Positions 21,060-31,379 of a stretch of 64,000 bases of DNA are shown here, piece by piece. Under the pieces are notes generated by a model, which made no database searches, was not told the DNA's origin, and saw only the letters and a list, made by a program, of their open reading frames with translations. The position numbers and the translations under genes were made by a program. Position 1 is the first letter of the stretch; the number at the start of each line of letters is the position of its first letter. This stretch comes from Persicaria tinctoria (lineage: Eukaryota > Streptophyta > Magnoliopsida > Caryophyllales > Polygonaceae). The stretch spans positions 69,896,627 to 69,960,626 of the forward strand of contig JBANSL010000004.1 in assembly GCA_037127255.1 (NCBI GenBank). The letters run 5' to 3'.

Positions 21060-23225
21060 AGGTGTAGTCGTGCAACTTTAAGGTGCTGTCGTGCAACTTT
21101 AAGGTGATGTCGTGCAACTTTAAGATGCAGTTGTGCAACTGTAATTAAGGGTTGTGTCAGCATCTTTTTAGAAATTAAAGGTTGTGTTAGCGGTGTTTGC
21201 AATTTTAATGCTGACAGAGTTATAAAGAAATAAAATTGATCAATACATTTTCATCACTAAAATTGCAAATATCGTTGACAGTAGTTGTTTTCTCTGATTA
21301 ACAAAATAGAAAAAGATGTTGACACTACGGTTGTGCAACTCTAAACTACGGTTGTGCAACTTTAAAATACAGTTTAAGAACCAAATTAGATTAAAAAGTG
21401 CAAGAATAATATTATAATGTGCCCAAATTAGATTTTTAGTTTAAGAAGAATCAAATTAGATTTTAGTTTGTATGAATAAAACTATAAATTTCATGAATAA
21501 CACTATTAAATTTTAGAGTTGCACGACGCTGTTGTAAGAGTTGCACGACTCTGTTGTAAGAGTTGCACGACGTTGTTGTAAGAGTTGCACGATGTTCTTA
21601 TTTTTGCACAACAATTGAGACTTGTGAAATTGTGTCTCCACATAATCTTATTTTTTGTAAATATAATTTTATACTTTTTAATAGATTATTGCACAACACG
21701 GTTTTATTTTTGCTCATCAATAGAGTAAAATTGCACAACATGGGGGATTGGTGAAATTTTGTTCTACACGAAACTAAAAGCTATTATATAAGATAAACTT
21801 TTTTTATAGGATTTCATACTTATTGCTAATAAGCATGAAATTATATATAAAAAAATTAATTAAAAAATTGATATTGTTTTATAGTTTTTATCATCATAAA
21901 ATAATCCAACCTAATAATAAATGAAATATTTTTGCACAACATTCTCTTATTTTTGCTCAACAATTCTTTATTTTTGCACAACAATCGAGACTTGTGAAAT
22001 TGTGTCTCCACATAATCTTATTTTTTTGTAAATATAATTTTATACTTTTTAATAGATTATTGCACAACACGGTTTTATTTTTGCTCATCAATAGAGTAAA
22101 ATTGCACAACATGGGGGATTGGTGAAATTTTGCTCTACACGAAACTAAAAGCTATTATATAATATAAACTTTTTTTATAGGATTTCATACTTATTGCTAA
22201 TAAGCATGAAAAGTGCTTGTGAATTGCACGACTCTGTTGTAAGAAATGCACGACTCTATGTTAAGATTTGCACGACAATCGAGACTTGTGAATTTATTCT
22301 CAACATGATCTTATTTTAAAAAAGTGCTGACGTGAAAAAAAAAAAATTATTGCACAACATGCTCTTATTTTTGCTCATCAATACTTTATTTTTGCAAAAC
22401 TAGTGATGAAAATTAGTGCTGACACTGATATTTGTTACAATTAGTGCTGACACTGATACTAGGTACAATTAGTGTTGACACTGATATTAGTTACAATTAG
22501 TGTTGACACTGATATTAGTTACAATCGAGTCATCTTCCTAAGTAATAACTTTGTAGTTCGGTATGTATTTTTTCCGTGTCAGCACTTTTTTTTCTTCATG
22601 TCAGCACATTTTTTAGGGTTGCACAACTGTATTTTAGAGTCGCACAACTTTAGTTTAGAGTTGCACAACTTTAGTTTAGAGTTGCATAACTTTAGTCTAG
22701 ATTTTCACAACTGTATTTTATTTGTGTCAGCACCTCTAAGAAACACTTTTCATTATATATATCATTATTTTAAGAGTTGCACGACTTTGTTGTAAGAGTT
22801 GCACGACTCTGTTGTAAGAGTTGCACGACTCCGTTTTAAGAGTTGCACGACTCTCTTGTTTTAAGAGTTGCACGACTCTGTTTTAAGAGTTGCACGACTC
22901 TGTTGTACGAGTTGCACGACTCTGTTTTAAGATTTGCACGACAATCGAGACTTGTGAATTTATTCTCAACGTGATCTTATTTTAAAAAAATGCACACGAA
23001 TAATATTATTTTAAGAATTGCACGACTCTGTTGTAAGAGTTGCACGACTATGTTGGAAGAGTTGCACGACTATGTTGCAAGAGTTGCACGACGCTGTTTT
23101 AAGAGTTGCACGACTCTTGTAAGAGTTGCACGACTATGTTGCAAGAGTTGCATGACGCTGTTTTAAGAGTTGCACGACTCTTGTAAGAGTTGCACGACTC
23201 TGTTTTAAGAATTGCACGACTTTTA
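21060..23225. repeat. TTGCACGAC repeat array inside the Pack-MULE
   Basis: A roughly 22-bp unit, approximately GAGTTGCACGACTCTGTT plus TAAGA, occurs in tens of copies on the plus strand from 21510 to 23225, densest at 22770-23220. Inverted copies (GTCGTGCAACTTTAAGG) occur at 21065-21130. A separate 243-bp segment (21597-21839) is duplicated at 21967-22210. The unit core GAGT-TGCACG-ACTC is itself nearly palindromic. No coding potential is evident. Confidence 0.88.
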
Positions 23226-23436
23226 TTTTCTCTCAATATTTTTTTTAACATTTTGTCGTGCAAATATAAACCGTAAATTGTGCAAATATAATCGTATGTT
23301 GTTCAAATATAACATTTTGTTGTGCAAAAATAAAAATAAAAATATAGATTATGGATCACATAATAAAATATATATAATTTTTTTAATTTCTCATATTTGT
23401 AGGGTGATTTTTGTAATTTAGTCAAAAGTTTGTCTT

Positions 23437-23900
23437 CTTCCTCAGAAATCTGCGAAGAGGAACCCCGCTCCGCGCTCTGCGCTCGACGCCACCGCCGCCG
23501 GCCTTCGGCTCCGCCTCCGGCTCGATCGATCTCGCTCAGCCGTTGCTCGACTCTCCTCCCGTCGCTCCGGCCTTCCTCGCTCTGCTCGGCCTCGCTCTCG
23601 GATCTCGGATCTCGGCCTTCCTCGCTCTCGGATCTCGGCCTTCCTCAGAAATCTGTGAAGAGGAACCCCGCTCCGCGCTCTGCGCTCGACGCCACCGCCT
23701 CCGGCTCGGTAGATCTCGCTCAGCCGTTGCTCGACTCTCCTCCCGTCGCTCCGGCCTTCCTCGCTCTGCTCGGCCTTCCTCGCTCTCGGATCTCGGGCTT
23801 CCTCGCTCTCGGATCTCGGCCTTCCTCGCTCTCGGATCTCGGCCTCGCTCCTCGCTCCGCCGCAACCAGATCTGAAACCTCCAGGAGAGGGTTGAAGAGA
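23437..23900. repeat. GC-rich tandem duplication and 22-bp repeats
   Basis: A block starting CTTCCTCAGAAATCTG at 23437 recurs at 23640 (period about 203 bp) with small differences. Both copies contain CTTCCTCGCTCTCGGATCTC units repeated in tandem. The block is far more GC-rich than its surroundings and is open in several frames only because it lacks AT. It lies beside the right TIR and may derive from the 5' leader of a captured minus-strand gene. Confidence 0.75.
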
Positions 23901-24106
23901 GAGAAAGTCGCGTGGAACAAATGAAAGGGGTTTATATTGCGTCTATTTCCCTAATTTGTCCCACAACGCGGCTATTTCGCAAAATCAGCCCATTTTTGTG
24001 GCTATTTTGCAAAACCGCCCTTTATTTAAAGATAGAAATTCTAGCTTAATCTCCAAGGAAAGAGATTTAATTTTAGAAAAATAATAAAATCTAACTAAGG
24101 AAGGAT

Positions 24107-24154
24107 AAAATATCCCAAGTCTATCTAACTAAAAGATAGACTTGGGATATTTTA
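24107..24154. repeat. Perfect 19-bp inverted repeat in the left LARD1 LTR
   Basis: AAAATATCCCAAGTCTATC (24107-24125) and its exact complement (24135-24153) flank a 9-base spacer. The right LTR has only the first arm (about 33959-33977), followed by about 130 bp that the left LTR lacks. The left copy therefore suffered a deletion filled with locally templated DNA. Confidence 0.85.
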
Positions 24155-24587
24155 AGGACTACAAATATGCAGTAACTTCTGATTTTCTCCAGCTTTTCGA
24201 CTCTGTCTTCAATTGCACTTTCCCGAGTCCTCGTTAATCCGATTGACGCATATGAATATGCGTTGGAAAGCTCTTTTCAAGGACTACAAATATCATGAAG
24301 GCTCCAGATCTTGAATCAAAGTGATGAATGGCGAAAATAAGGCTTTTCTCCAGCTACACCACTTTTTGCTTTTGCTTGGCTTCTCCATTGCTTTCATGAT
24401 TTTTCATTAAGCTCTAAAGTGCGTCGAAATTCTTCCAAATCAGCTCCAAAACTTACAAAAACACCACCAAAGCTTGTGTAGACTCCATATCTTGAAATAT
24501 TAAGCATAACTACACATTTTCCTTACTTTACCAACACAAAAAGGAATAAAATGACTCAAATGGAATGAAAACATGATGCAAAATAAG

Positions 24588-24727
24588 TGTGAGATCATGA
24601 GTTTGATTGTAATGTCCTCCTTGAGGGTTTCCATTCATTGATATAACATATATATAGGTTACACGGGTATTGGGCCTTAACGGGCTTTTAAGCCCACTAT
24701 ACAATATGAAACCTATGTAATATATCA
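24588..24727 (-). repeat. Left (3') LTR of the small copia element
   Basis: 140 bp, TG...CA. It differs from the right LTR at a C/T and an A/C site only, indicating a young insertion. Confidence 0.96.
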
Positions 24728-26530
24728 AACCCCCGCAGTCGATACGGGAGGTGTCCGTACAGTGAGACTGGATCGAAAATCAATGAATAACTGTCTAGGT
24801 AAACCCTTTGTGAATATATCAGCGTACTGATAGGAGGACGTGAGATGTAGAACGCGGACATGTCCAATGGCAACCTTGTCCCTGACGAAGTGGAGATCAA
24901 GCTCAATGTGCTTCGTGCGTTGGTGCTGGACTGGGTTGCTAGCCAAGTAGACGGCGGAGACGTTATCAGTGTAGACCAGAGTGGCCTTCTGCAAGGGGCA
25001 TCGTAGCTCAAGCAGGAGATTGCGGAGCCAAGAGCACTCGGAGACAACGTTGGCAACACCCCTGTACTCGGCTTTAGCGCTGGAGCGAGACACGACGGAC
25101 TGACGCTTATCGGACCAGGACACAAGAGTGTCATTGAGGAAGACACAGTAACCAGACGTGGAGCGACGTGTGTCTGGACAACCACCCCAATCCGCATCAG
25201 TGTAAGCCACAAGGTCAAGTCTAGAGGAAGGAGTGATGATGGTGCCGAGCTCTAGGGTGCCGCTGATGTACCGAATGATCCGCTTCAAAGCCTGAAAGTG
25301 AGGTTCCCTAGGGGCATGCATGAACAAGCAGATCTGCTGAACGGCATAACTGATATCAGGCCTGGTGAAAGTGAGATACTGAAGAGCACCAGCGAGGCTC
25401 CTATACAATGTCGGATCGTCAACCAAAGGACCAGAATGAGCACTGAGCTTGTTGGATGTGTCGACTGGGGTGGCGACGGGATTACAGTTGACCATCTTAG
25501 CCCGAGCAACAATCTCAGCAGCATACTTACTCTGTGAGAGAAAGAGACCAGACGCATGCCGCTGAACGGCAACCCCCAAGAAGTAAGACAGCGGACCCAG
25601 ATCAGACATGGCGAATTCCGCACTCAACTTCGAGATGATGGACGTTCGAAGAGCATCAGAAGAGGCGGTGAGAATGATGTCGTCGACATAGAGCAGTAGG
25701 AAAGCCAAGTCCGAGCCTCTGCGATAGATAAACAGAGACGTATCTGATCGGCTGCCAGTGAAACCCAAGCGGAGCAGATGACAAGCAAACCGCTGGAACC
25801 ATGCCCGTGGAGCCTGTTTCAGACCATACAGAGAGCGCTTGAGGAGACAGACATGCTGTGGATGCTCAGACTCAGCAAACCCCGGAGGCTGAAACATGTA
25901 AACCGTCTCATTCAGATGACCATGCAGAAAGGCGTTCTTGACATCCAGCTGATGGATGCCCCAGTTGCGCGACAGAGCCAGACTCAGGACCACTCGGATA
26001 GTGGCAGGCTTGACCACAGGGCTGAAGGTCTCATCACAATCAATACCGGCTTGTTGAGATCTACCGTTAACCACCAGACGGGCCTTGTAGCGCTCCAATG
26101 TCCCATCAGAGCGGAACTTGTGACGGAAGAGCCACATACAGCGAATGACGTTCGCCTCAGGAGGGCGAGGCACAAGAACCCAAGTACCATTCTTCGTAAG
26201 GGCCCTGTATTCGTCGAACATAGCCGCCTGCCAATTCGGGTCTAGGAGGGCTGTTTTGTGGGAGGTGGGAACGGGGGAGAGGGAGGTCTGGGTGGAGGCA
26301 GAGGGTGAAAGGGAGTCGGGAAAGATGGGGGCAGGAGAGGTTAAGGACGTGGGCGCGCCAGCACGGGTCGCGGGCGCGCCAGCACGGGACGTGGGCGCGC
26401 CAGCAAGGGACGCAGGTGCGCCAGTTCGGGACGCGGGCGCACCAACTTGGGGCGCGGGTGCGCGTAGGGGAGGCGTGGATGTTGGTGGAGGGGATGTGGG
26501 GTGTAAAGCGGGGTGATGGTCGGTGGTCAT
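24725..26530 (-). CDS. Copia reverse transcriptase-RNase H (601 codons)
   Basis: This is the C-terminal half of the copia polyprotein, which copies element RNA to DNA. A Pro/Ala-rich linker (residues 1-75) precedes the RT palm and fingers (FRHKFRSDGTLERYKARLVV, QLDVKNAFLHG, the catalytic YVDDIIL). RNase H follows (AYTDADWGGCPDTRRSTSGYC, SSAKAEYRG, YTDNVSAVYL) and a TKHIELDLHFVRDKV tail. The frame is intact to the 3' LTR. Its ATG overlaps the stop of the upstream Gag-integrase frame in an ATGA, so what is normally one polyprotein is in two frames here. That is either a single indel or a reinitiation arrangement. The linker contains repeated GAPASRAGAP-type units. Confidence 0.93.
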   Translation of the reverse strand: MTTDHHPALHPTSPPPTSTPPLRAPAPQVGAPASRTGAPASLAGAPTSRAGAPATRAGAPTSLTSPAPIFPDSLSPSASTQTSLSPVPTSHKTALLDPNWQAAMFDEYRALTKNGTWVLVPRPPEANVIRCMWLFRHKFRSDGTLERYKARLVVNGRSQQAGIDCDETFSPVVKPATIRVVLSLALSRNWGIHQLDVKNAFLHGHLNETVYMFQPPGFAESEHPQHVCLLKRSLYGLKQAPRAWFQRFACHLLRLGFTGSRSDTSLFIYRRGSDLAFLLLYVDDIILTASSDALRTSIISKLSAEFAMSDLGPLSYFLGVAVQRHASGLFLSQSKYAAEIVARAKMVNCNPVATPVDTSNKLSAHSGPLVDDPTLYRSLAGALQYLTFTRPDISYAVQQICLFMHAPREPHFQALKRIIRYISGTLELGTIITPSSRLDLVAYTDADWGGCPDTRRSTSGYCVFLNDTLVSWSDKRQSVVSRSSAKAEYRGVANVVSECSWLRNLLLELRCPLQKATLVYTDNVSAVYLASNPVQHQRTKHIELDLHFVRDKVAIGHVRVLHLTSSYQYADIFTKGLPRQLFIDFRSSLTVRTPPVSTAGV

Positions 26531-28992
26531 GGAGACGATCTGTCGGTGTCTGAAGACACCGGAGACGCTGCGGGTGTCAGGTCTGGTGATGGATGGTGGC
26601 GGGGTGGGGGTGGGGGAGGGGGAGACGCAGGAGCACCGAGAGAGCTCTGGGGAAGAATGAAGTGAGGAAATGGTGACTCAGACTCTGTGGACGACACAGG
26701 GGGTGTGGGAGACGCGAAGGGATATCGCAACTCATCAAAGGTGACATGGCGAGAGAGAATGATCTTGTGAGTCTTGATATCGAGGCAAATGTAACCGCGA
26801 TGATCAGACGGGTAGCCAAGAAAGACACAAGGGGTGGAACGAGGGTGAAGCTTGTGGGGGGCAGTGGATGACTGATTAGGGAAGCATAAGCAACCAAAGG
26901 TACGAAGGTGATCATATATAGGCATAGTGCAATACAATGCCTGAAACGGTGAGCGATGTTTGAGGGTGGTGGAGGGGAGTATGTTGAGGAGGTAACATGT
27001 GGTGGCCAAGGCATACGGCCAATAAAGGAGGGGAATGGATGCGTGGAAAAGAAGGGTGCGCATCATATTGGTAATGGTTCGGATGATTCGTTCGGCTTTG
27101 CCATTTTGTTGAGAGGTGTAGGGGCAGGACAAGCGATAGGAGATTCCATTGGTATTAAAGAAAGTGTGAAAATCCTTGTTGTCAAATTCGCGGCCATTAT
27201 CGCATTTGAAACACTTGACAGAGGCGTGAAAATGTGTTTTGATGTAAGCGTGGAATTTGGCAAAGATAGGGAACACTTGAGATTTAAAGTGCAAAGGGAA
27301 AACCCATAAGAAGTGTGTAAAATCATCCAGAAACAAAAGGTAATACTTATGACCCTCCTTGCTAGGCACAGGAGATGTCCAAATATCACTATGAATAATA
27401 TCAAAAGGTACGAAAGTAGCGTTTAAAGAACGCTGAAACGGAAGTCTGGCATGCTTGCCTAACTGACAAGACGAACATAAACTAGAGCGGTGCTCTTTAT
27501 TACAAATGACAAGACTCTTAGAGCGAAGTAAATCTAAAACTGCAGGACTGGGATGACCAAGACGAGCATGCCAAAGACTGGATGATGATGCCGAGAGGGC
27601 GACTGGACTTGACGGACTGGATGGTGAAGGCGACGACACAGGATAGAGCTCCCCAGTGCTATTACATCTCAAGCGAGTAACCCCCGTAGTAAGATCCTTC
27701 ACAGAGAAACCAAACGGATCAAACTCAAGAGAAACATCATTGTCAGTGGTAAACCGACGGACATAGATAATGTTTTTGAGAAGTTTGGGGGCAATAAGGA
27801 CATTGTTTAGGTGCAAAGGATTGGTAGGGGTTGGTAGTGTGGTGTGGCCAATGCCCGAAGTAGCAAGGCGACCACCGTTGCCAACGACAATAGAATGAGC
27901 AGGACCCTTAAAAGAAAGAGATGAGAGAGTACCTGAGGAGTTCGTCATATGAGAGGTAGCGCCAGTGTCCATGTACCAAGATCCGTCAGGAGGTGTCAGC
28001 TGCATGGAAGAGAAGGCGTTGTGCACATCAGTCGGGTATGCCTGATCGGACGATGGACGGGGAGCAGGACCCAACAAGCCCTGCTGGCGGTTGGGATATG
28101 GGGCAGGTCCACGAAACGACGCACCGGGGTAGCCATAGGGCATCCAAGGAGGGTAGCCAGGGTTGGGGTACCAAGAGGGGTGGCGGTTATCGTTTTGCTG
28201 TGGGCGCCAGTTGCTGCGGCCGCCGCGGCCTCTGCCTCGGCCGCGGCCGCCGCCTCTAGGTCCTTGCTGATCGTTGGTGCGGCCAGGCTGGAGGGCGAGT
28301 TGCTCGATGATGTCACTGGATGAGACCAACGTCGTCTTGTCTTTGGCGGCGTCGGTTGTCTGACGGTGAAGGCGAGTCTCCTCCAGGATCAGTTGAGACC
28401 GGGTCTTCTCGAATGTAGGGAGAGGCTCTGTCTGCTGAATATGAGTAGCAGCAGCGTTGTATTCAGAAGGGAGACTAGAGAGAACCTGAAGAACCAGACG
28501 GGTGGCACTGGGTTTGGAGTCGACAACGTCGAGCTGATCAGCCAGGGTCTTGATGTGCTGACAGTAGGCAGATATCGACGGAAAGGAGGAAAGCTTGCAA
28601 CTTGAGAATTCGTGCTCGAGATAGACAGCACGGGTGGACTTGTTGTCATGAAAGAGATCCTGAAGTTTCTTCCAAGCTTTCAGGGCGTTGTCTTTGGGGT
28701 CAAGGATAGTGGTCAATAGATCTTTTGAGATGGTGTTAAAGATCCATTGAAGAACAATGGTGTCAAGTTGAGCGAAGAGATCGTCGTCTTCGCTTGTAGG
28801 GCGGTTAGCGGAGGAGTCAATGTGGTGGAGGACTTTATGAGCCTTAACATGGGTCGTGAAGAGGTGCGACCACATGGTGTAGGTACTGGACTCATGATCA
28901 AGAATAATAGGGATGCAATGTTTGATGTTGGAGATGGTTAGGGCGGAATGATAGGGCGGCTTAATAGGGTCGGTAGGTTGTGGGTTAGCCAT
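26527..28992 (-). CDS. Copia Gag-protease-integrase polyprotein (821 codons)
   Basis: The ATG at 28992 starts Gag (about residues 1-220: NIKHCIPIILDHESSTYTMW, then LSSLPSEY). Next is a Gly/Arg-rich RNA-binding stretch (GRGRGRGRGGRSN) in place of the usual CCHC knuckle. The aspartic protease has WYMDTGATSHM. The integrase zinc module reads WHARLGHPS...CSSCQLGKH, and the integrase core carries its three acidic residues in IHSDIW, KCDNGREF and NGKAERI. The last third is the integrase C-terminus (YLLNILPS, VFLGYPSDHRGY) and a Pro/Ser-rich linker. There are no internal stops. The usual single copia polyprotein of 1350-1450 residues corresponds to this plus the downstream frame. Confidence 0.94.
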   Translation of the reverse strand: MANPQPTDPIKPPYHSALTISNIKHCIPIILDHESSTYTMWSHLFTTHVKAHKVLHHIDSSANRPTSEDDDLFAQLDTIVLQWIFNTISKDLLTTILDPKDNALKAWKKLQDLFHDNKSTRAVYLEHEFSSCKLSSFPSISAYCQHIKTLADQLDVVDSKPSATRLVLQVLSSLPSEYNAAATHIQQTEPLPTFEKTRSQLILEETRLHRQTTDAAKDKTTLVSSSDIIEQLALQPGRTNDQQGPRGGGRGRGRGRGGRSNWRPQQNDNRHPSWYPNPGYPPWMPYGYPGASFRGPAPYPNRQQGLLGPAPRPSSDQAYPTDVHNAFSSMQLTPPDGSWYMDTGATSHMTNSSGTLSSLSFKGPAHSIVVGNGGRLATSGIGHTTLPTPTNPLHLNNVLIAPKLLKNIIYVRRFTTDNDVSLEFDPFGFSVKDLTTGVTRLRCNSTGELYPVSSPSPSSPSSPVALSASSSSLWHARLGHPSPAVLDLLRSKSLVICNKEHRSSLCSSCQLGKHARLPFQRSLNATFVPFDIIHSDIWTSPVPSKEGHKYYLLFLDDFTHFLWVFPLHFKSQVFPIFAKFHAYIKTHFHASVKCFKCDNGREFDNKDFHTFFNTNGISYRLSCPYTSQQNGKAERIIRTITNMMRTLLFHASIPLLYWPYALATTCYLLNILPSTTLKHRSPFQALYCTMPIYDHLRTFGCLCFPNQSSTAPHKLHPRSTPCVFLGYPSDHRGYICLDIKTHKIILSRHVTFDELRYPFASPTPPVSSTESESPFPHFILPQSSLGAPASPPPPPPPRHHPSPDLTPAASPVSSDTDRSSP

Positions 28993-29286
28993 GGGGACGA
29001 GAAGAGAGGGCTAAGGGCGGCGTGGAGAGGGAGAAGGGCTGGTGACGCGGGCGCGCTGAGGGCAACGCGGGCGCGCTGAGGGAGACGCGGGCGCGCTGAG
29101 GGCGACGCGGGCGCGCCTGGGGACGACAGGGGAAAAAGGGTGGTGGCACAAGGGGGAGGTGGCGGACAGATCTCGGCTAGGGGTGGCCGAGAGGGGTGAG
29201 GGGCGGCCGAAGTAGGGGGGGAGGCTAGGGTTTTTTTTTTTTTTAGAAGAAGGGGAGAGAGAAAAATTTGGGTCTTTGGATCTTAG

Positions 29287-29298
29287 GCTGTGATACCA
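29287..29298 (-). promoter_or_regulatory. Primer-binding site of the small copia element
   Basis: On the minus strand TGGTATCACAGC follows the 5' LTR directly. It is complementary to the 3' end of initiator tRNA-Met with one mismatch from the usual TGGTATCAGAGC. Confidence 0.88.
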
Positions 29299-29438
29299 TG
29301 TGAGATCATGAGTTTGATTGTAATGTCCTCCTTGAGGGTTTCCATTCATTGATATAACATATATATAGGTTACATGGGTATTGGGCCTTAACGGGCTTTT
29401 AAGCCCACTATACAATATGAAACCTATGTAATCTATCA
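29299..29438 (-). repeat. Right (5') LTR of the small copia element
   Basis: 140 bp, TG...CA, beside the primer-binding site; it would carry the promoter for the minus-strand transcript. Confidence 0.96.
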
Positions 29439-29462
29439 ATAAGACTAAATATGCGAACACCA

Positions 29463-31379
29463 AAACACCCCATACTTAGACTTGCTTGTCCTCAAGCAAT
29501 AACCAAACTATGATCAAGACCTTTAACATATCTTCAAGTCTTCGCCTTAGTCAAAAGCAACATCAATTAAGCATAGTGCAAATAAGAACAAGCATTGAAC
29601 CATCATCACATATATTTCGGTAACCTTAGGCAAAGCAACTAGAATCCAACCACTCAAGGGAAATAATGAGTTTTCACTCCCTTTCAAATGTGTTTAGGCT
29701 TGAAATACATCTCTCAACTCAATCATTTATGACATTAAGCTACATAGAAATTGCAATTAATATCACCAATCAATTCACCGAGATGTCAAAACATGCATTA
29801 ACCATCAAGAGGACTTTGGCTCAATGGCCTTCAAAGAAGGACTCATTCGGCCGGGTTGTAACTTGGCTTGGTAAGAAATAAAAGGTATGGAATCATTTAG
29901 GCTATGTGGTGCTAGAAATCCGGGAACCAAAGACTCCTAAATTTCCAACTCAACTCAATCAAACAACTCCATCATATACAAACACTTCCAAACTCATCTA
30001 ATTTAGCACAACTCTTCAAAAACCCAAAATATCCAATATGTCTCGCATAATTAAATAAGGATAAATTTGGCTCATGCACAACTTCTCATATATTCTATTT
30101 TTTTTCTTTTTTCGGAACTCATGTGCATTTATTTAAATATAAGAGCCAAAAATACCTTTTACAATAAATAAAGTGACGAGAAAAAATAAAATACCAACCC
30201 AAGCATGTATCCCATACTCCCCATACTTTGACCAAATCATGTGTCTCAACTCCTCAAATATCAATATTTACCAACACTAAGTCCTAATTCCCGGATAAGG
30301 AGGTAAGGCTAAACATTGGCTAAGAGAAATTTTGTGGAGCTACAAAAATAGGCTATAAGGCTCAAAGTGGTTGCAAGCAAAGGAAACATGTATAAGGTAG
30401 GTAAAAAAGGATAAAAAGTGGCTAATAAAGAGTGCCTCTATCATTTGATCAAATTATGCAATGACTAGCTATCTCATATTGGTTTCAAGACTTAGATATA
30501 CACCACAATATCAAGAGGTAATGCATAAGGAGAGTAATACACACATCAAAAAGAAGGGAAATATATAAAGAACAATTCCCCATAGGCCAAATAACTCACT
30601 AGGACACGTTGGATTCCAATCACCTAAATCCTAAAGTTATATATGCTCAATTTCATTTGCAAGTCAAATTTCACATAAAAAATCTTTTGAGCGACTTAGG
30701 CTAAACCATCCAAAGTATGCCTTAGGATATTACATGGTCAAGCTCAATTATTAGATTTCGACATTGGACATCTAAGTTAGGTGTTATCCATCCTAAAAAA
30801 CTATGCAAAATAACGAACAAGTAAGCAAATGAACATATATTTTTGTGATTTTTTGACATTTTCTATTTTTTGGGTTTTTTCAGTTTTTTATAGATTCTAA
30901 ATAGAAGACAAAAAAAAAACAAATAAGCAAAACAAACAAAGACAAAAGACAAAAATATGCAAAGCTAGGTCATGCGAATTTCGAATCTCCCCCACCTCAT
31001 ACTTAAAATTTCAGTGTCCTCACTGAATAAGATAAAACAAGGGAAAGGGAAAAAAGAAACTCACATGGACAATGATGCAAAAATGGAGCAATTTGGAGAA
31101 GTTCAAAAATTTGCACAGGGGTCGACGTCGACAGGGGCTGCGTCGACGCCGATACCTCTCAGCACGTCGACTTCCTTCGTGGCATGTTTCTACTCTTTCC
31201 TATGCACCATGGCTGATCTGTAGGACCTGTTCTCTAAACAAAAACAGTAAGTCTTGGGCTATCTAATCTCTAAACTAAAAATTAAAAGCAAAAAGCAAGA
31301 AAAGAAAGCAAGAAAGCGGGTTGCCTCCCGTAAGCGCTATATTTAAAGTCTCTAGCTCGACCTACATCCCTTTTTTTCT
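29463..31379 (-). other. LARD1 non-coding internal region
   Basis: About 1.9 kb without a supported gene lies between the 3' LTR and the end of the Gag-like ORF. Several stretches match the LARD2 internal region: TTGCTTGTCCTCAAGCAAT beside the LTR (29481 and about 41220) and GGTTGCCTCCCG about 31318 (also about 43187). Such conservation between two elements that otherwise differ suggests packaging or cis-acting RNA functions. Confidence 0.6.

Larger units (their letters stand above)
17536..24019. mobile_element. Pack-MULE carrying several host gene fragments
   Basis: The insertion is flanked by the 10-bp duplication CTTTATTTAA (17526-17535 and 24020-24029), which is single-copy at 33871-33880 in the intact LTR. 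Its ends are imperfect inverted repeats rich in TTTGCGAAATAG words: TTTGCGAAATAGGC on the left; on the right, reading inward, TTTGCAAAATAGCC then TTTGCGAAATAGCC. The 9-11 bp duplication plus such TIRs marks a Mutator-like element. No transposase is present. The 6.5-kb interior contains an MFS transporter exon, six exons of a V-ATPase subunit a gene with introns retained, a coiled-coil exon and two repeat arrays. Retained introns show capture at the DNA level. Confidence 0.9.
24588..29438 (-). mobile_element. Ty1-copia retrotransposon with 140-bp LTRs
   Basis: The 140-bp LTRs (24588-24727 and 29299-29438) start TGTGAGATC and end ATCA. They differ at two positions and are flanked by ATAAG (24583-24587 and 29439-29443). 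The target is single-copy in the intact LARD1 LTR at 34538-34542. Just inside the right LTR, 29287-29298 is complementary to initiator tRNA-Met (TGGTATCACAGC). A purine tract (GCGGGGG on the minus strand) lies inside the left LTR. The short LTRs, 4.85-kb size and gene order protease-integrase-RT-RNase H suggest the Retrofit/Ale group of Ty1-copia; the lineage is inferred. Confidence 0.96.
16709..29462 (-). repeat. LARD1 left (3') LTR, split in three pieces
   Basis: LTR sequence is present at 16709-17535, 24030-24587 and 29444-29462. The gaps are the Pack-MULE and the Ty1-copia element. Alignment with the right LTR confirms that no LTR sequence is missing at either insertion point apart from the target duplications. 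A 15-base C run in this copy is about 7 bases in the other. Confidence 0.92.

Noticed and set aside
21060..23225. Possible CRISPR-like array of regularly repeated units
   Set aside because: Units are short, near-contiguous and variable, without unique spacers, inside a plant MULE; a degenerate tandem repeat explains them.
23430..23924. Open frames of 100-164 codons on both strands in GC-rich DNA
   Set aside because: They are open in several frames at once because the repeated CTCGGATCTCGG-type units contain no stop codons; composition and tandem structure explain them.
25778..26516. Plus-strand frames opposite the copia RT ORF
   Set aside because: Antisense shadows of a strongly coding minus strand with clear RT motifs.
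27949..28323. Ala-rich frames opposite the copia Gag
   Set aside because: Antisense of the Gly/Arg-rich RNA-binding segment.
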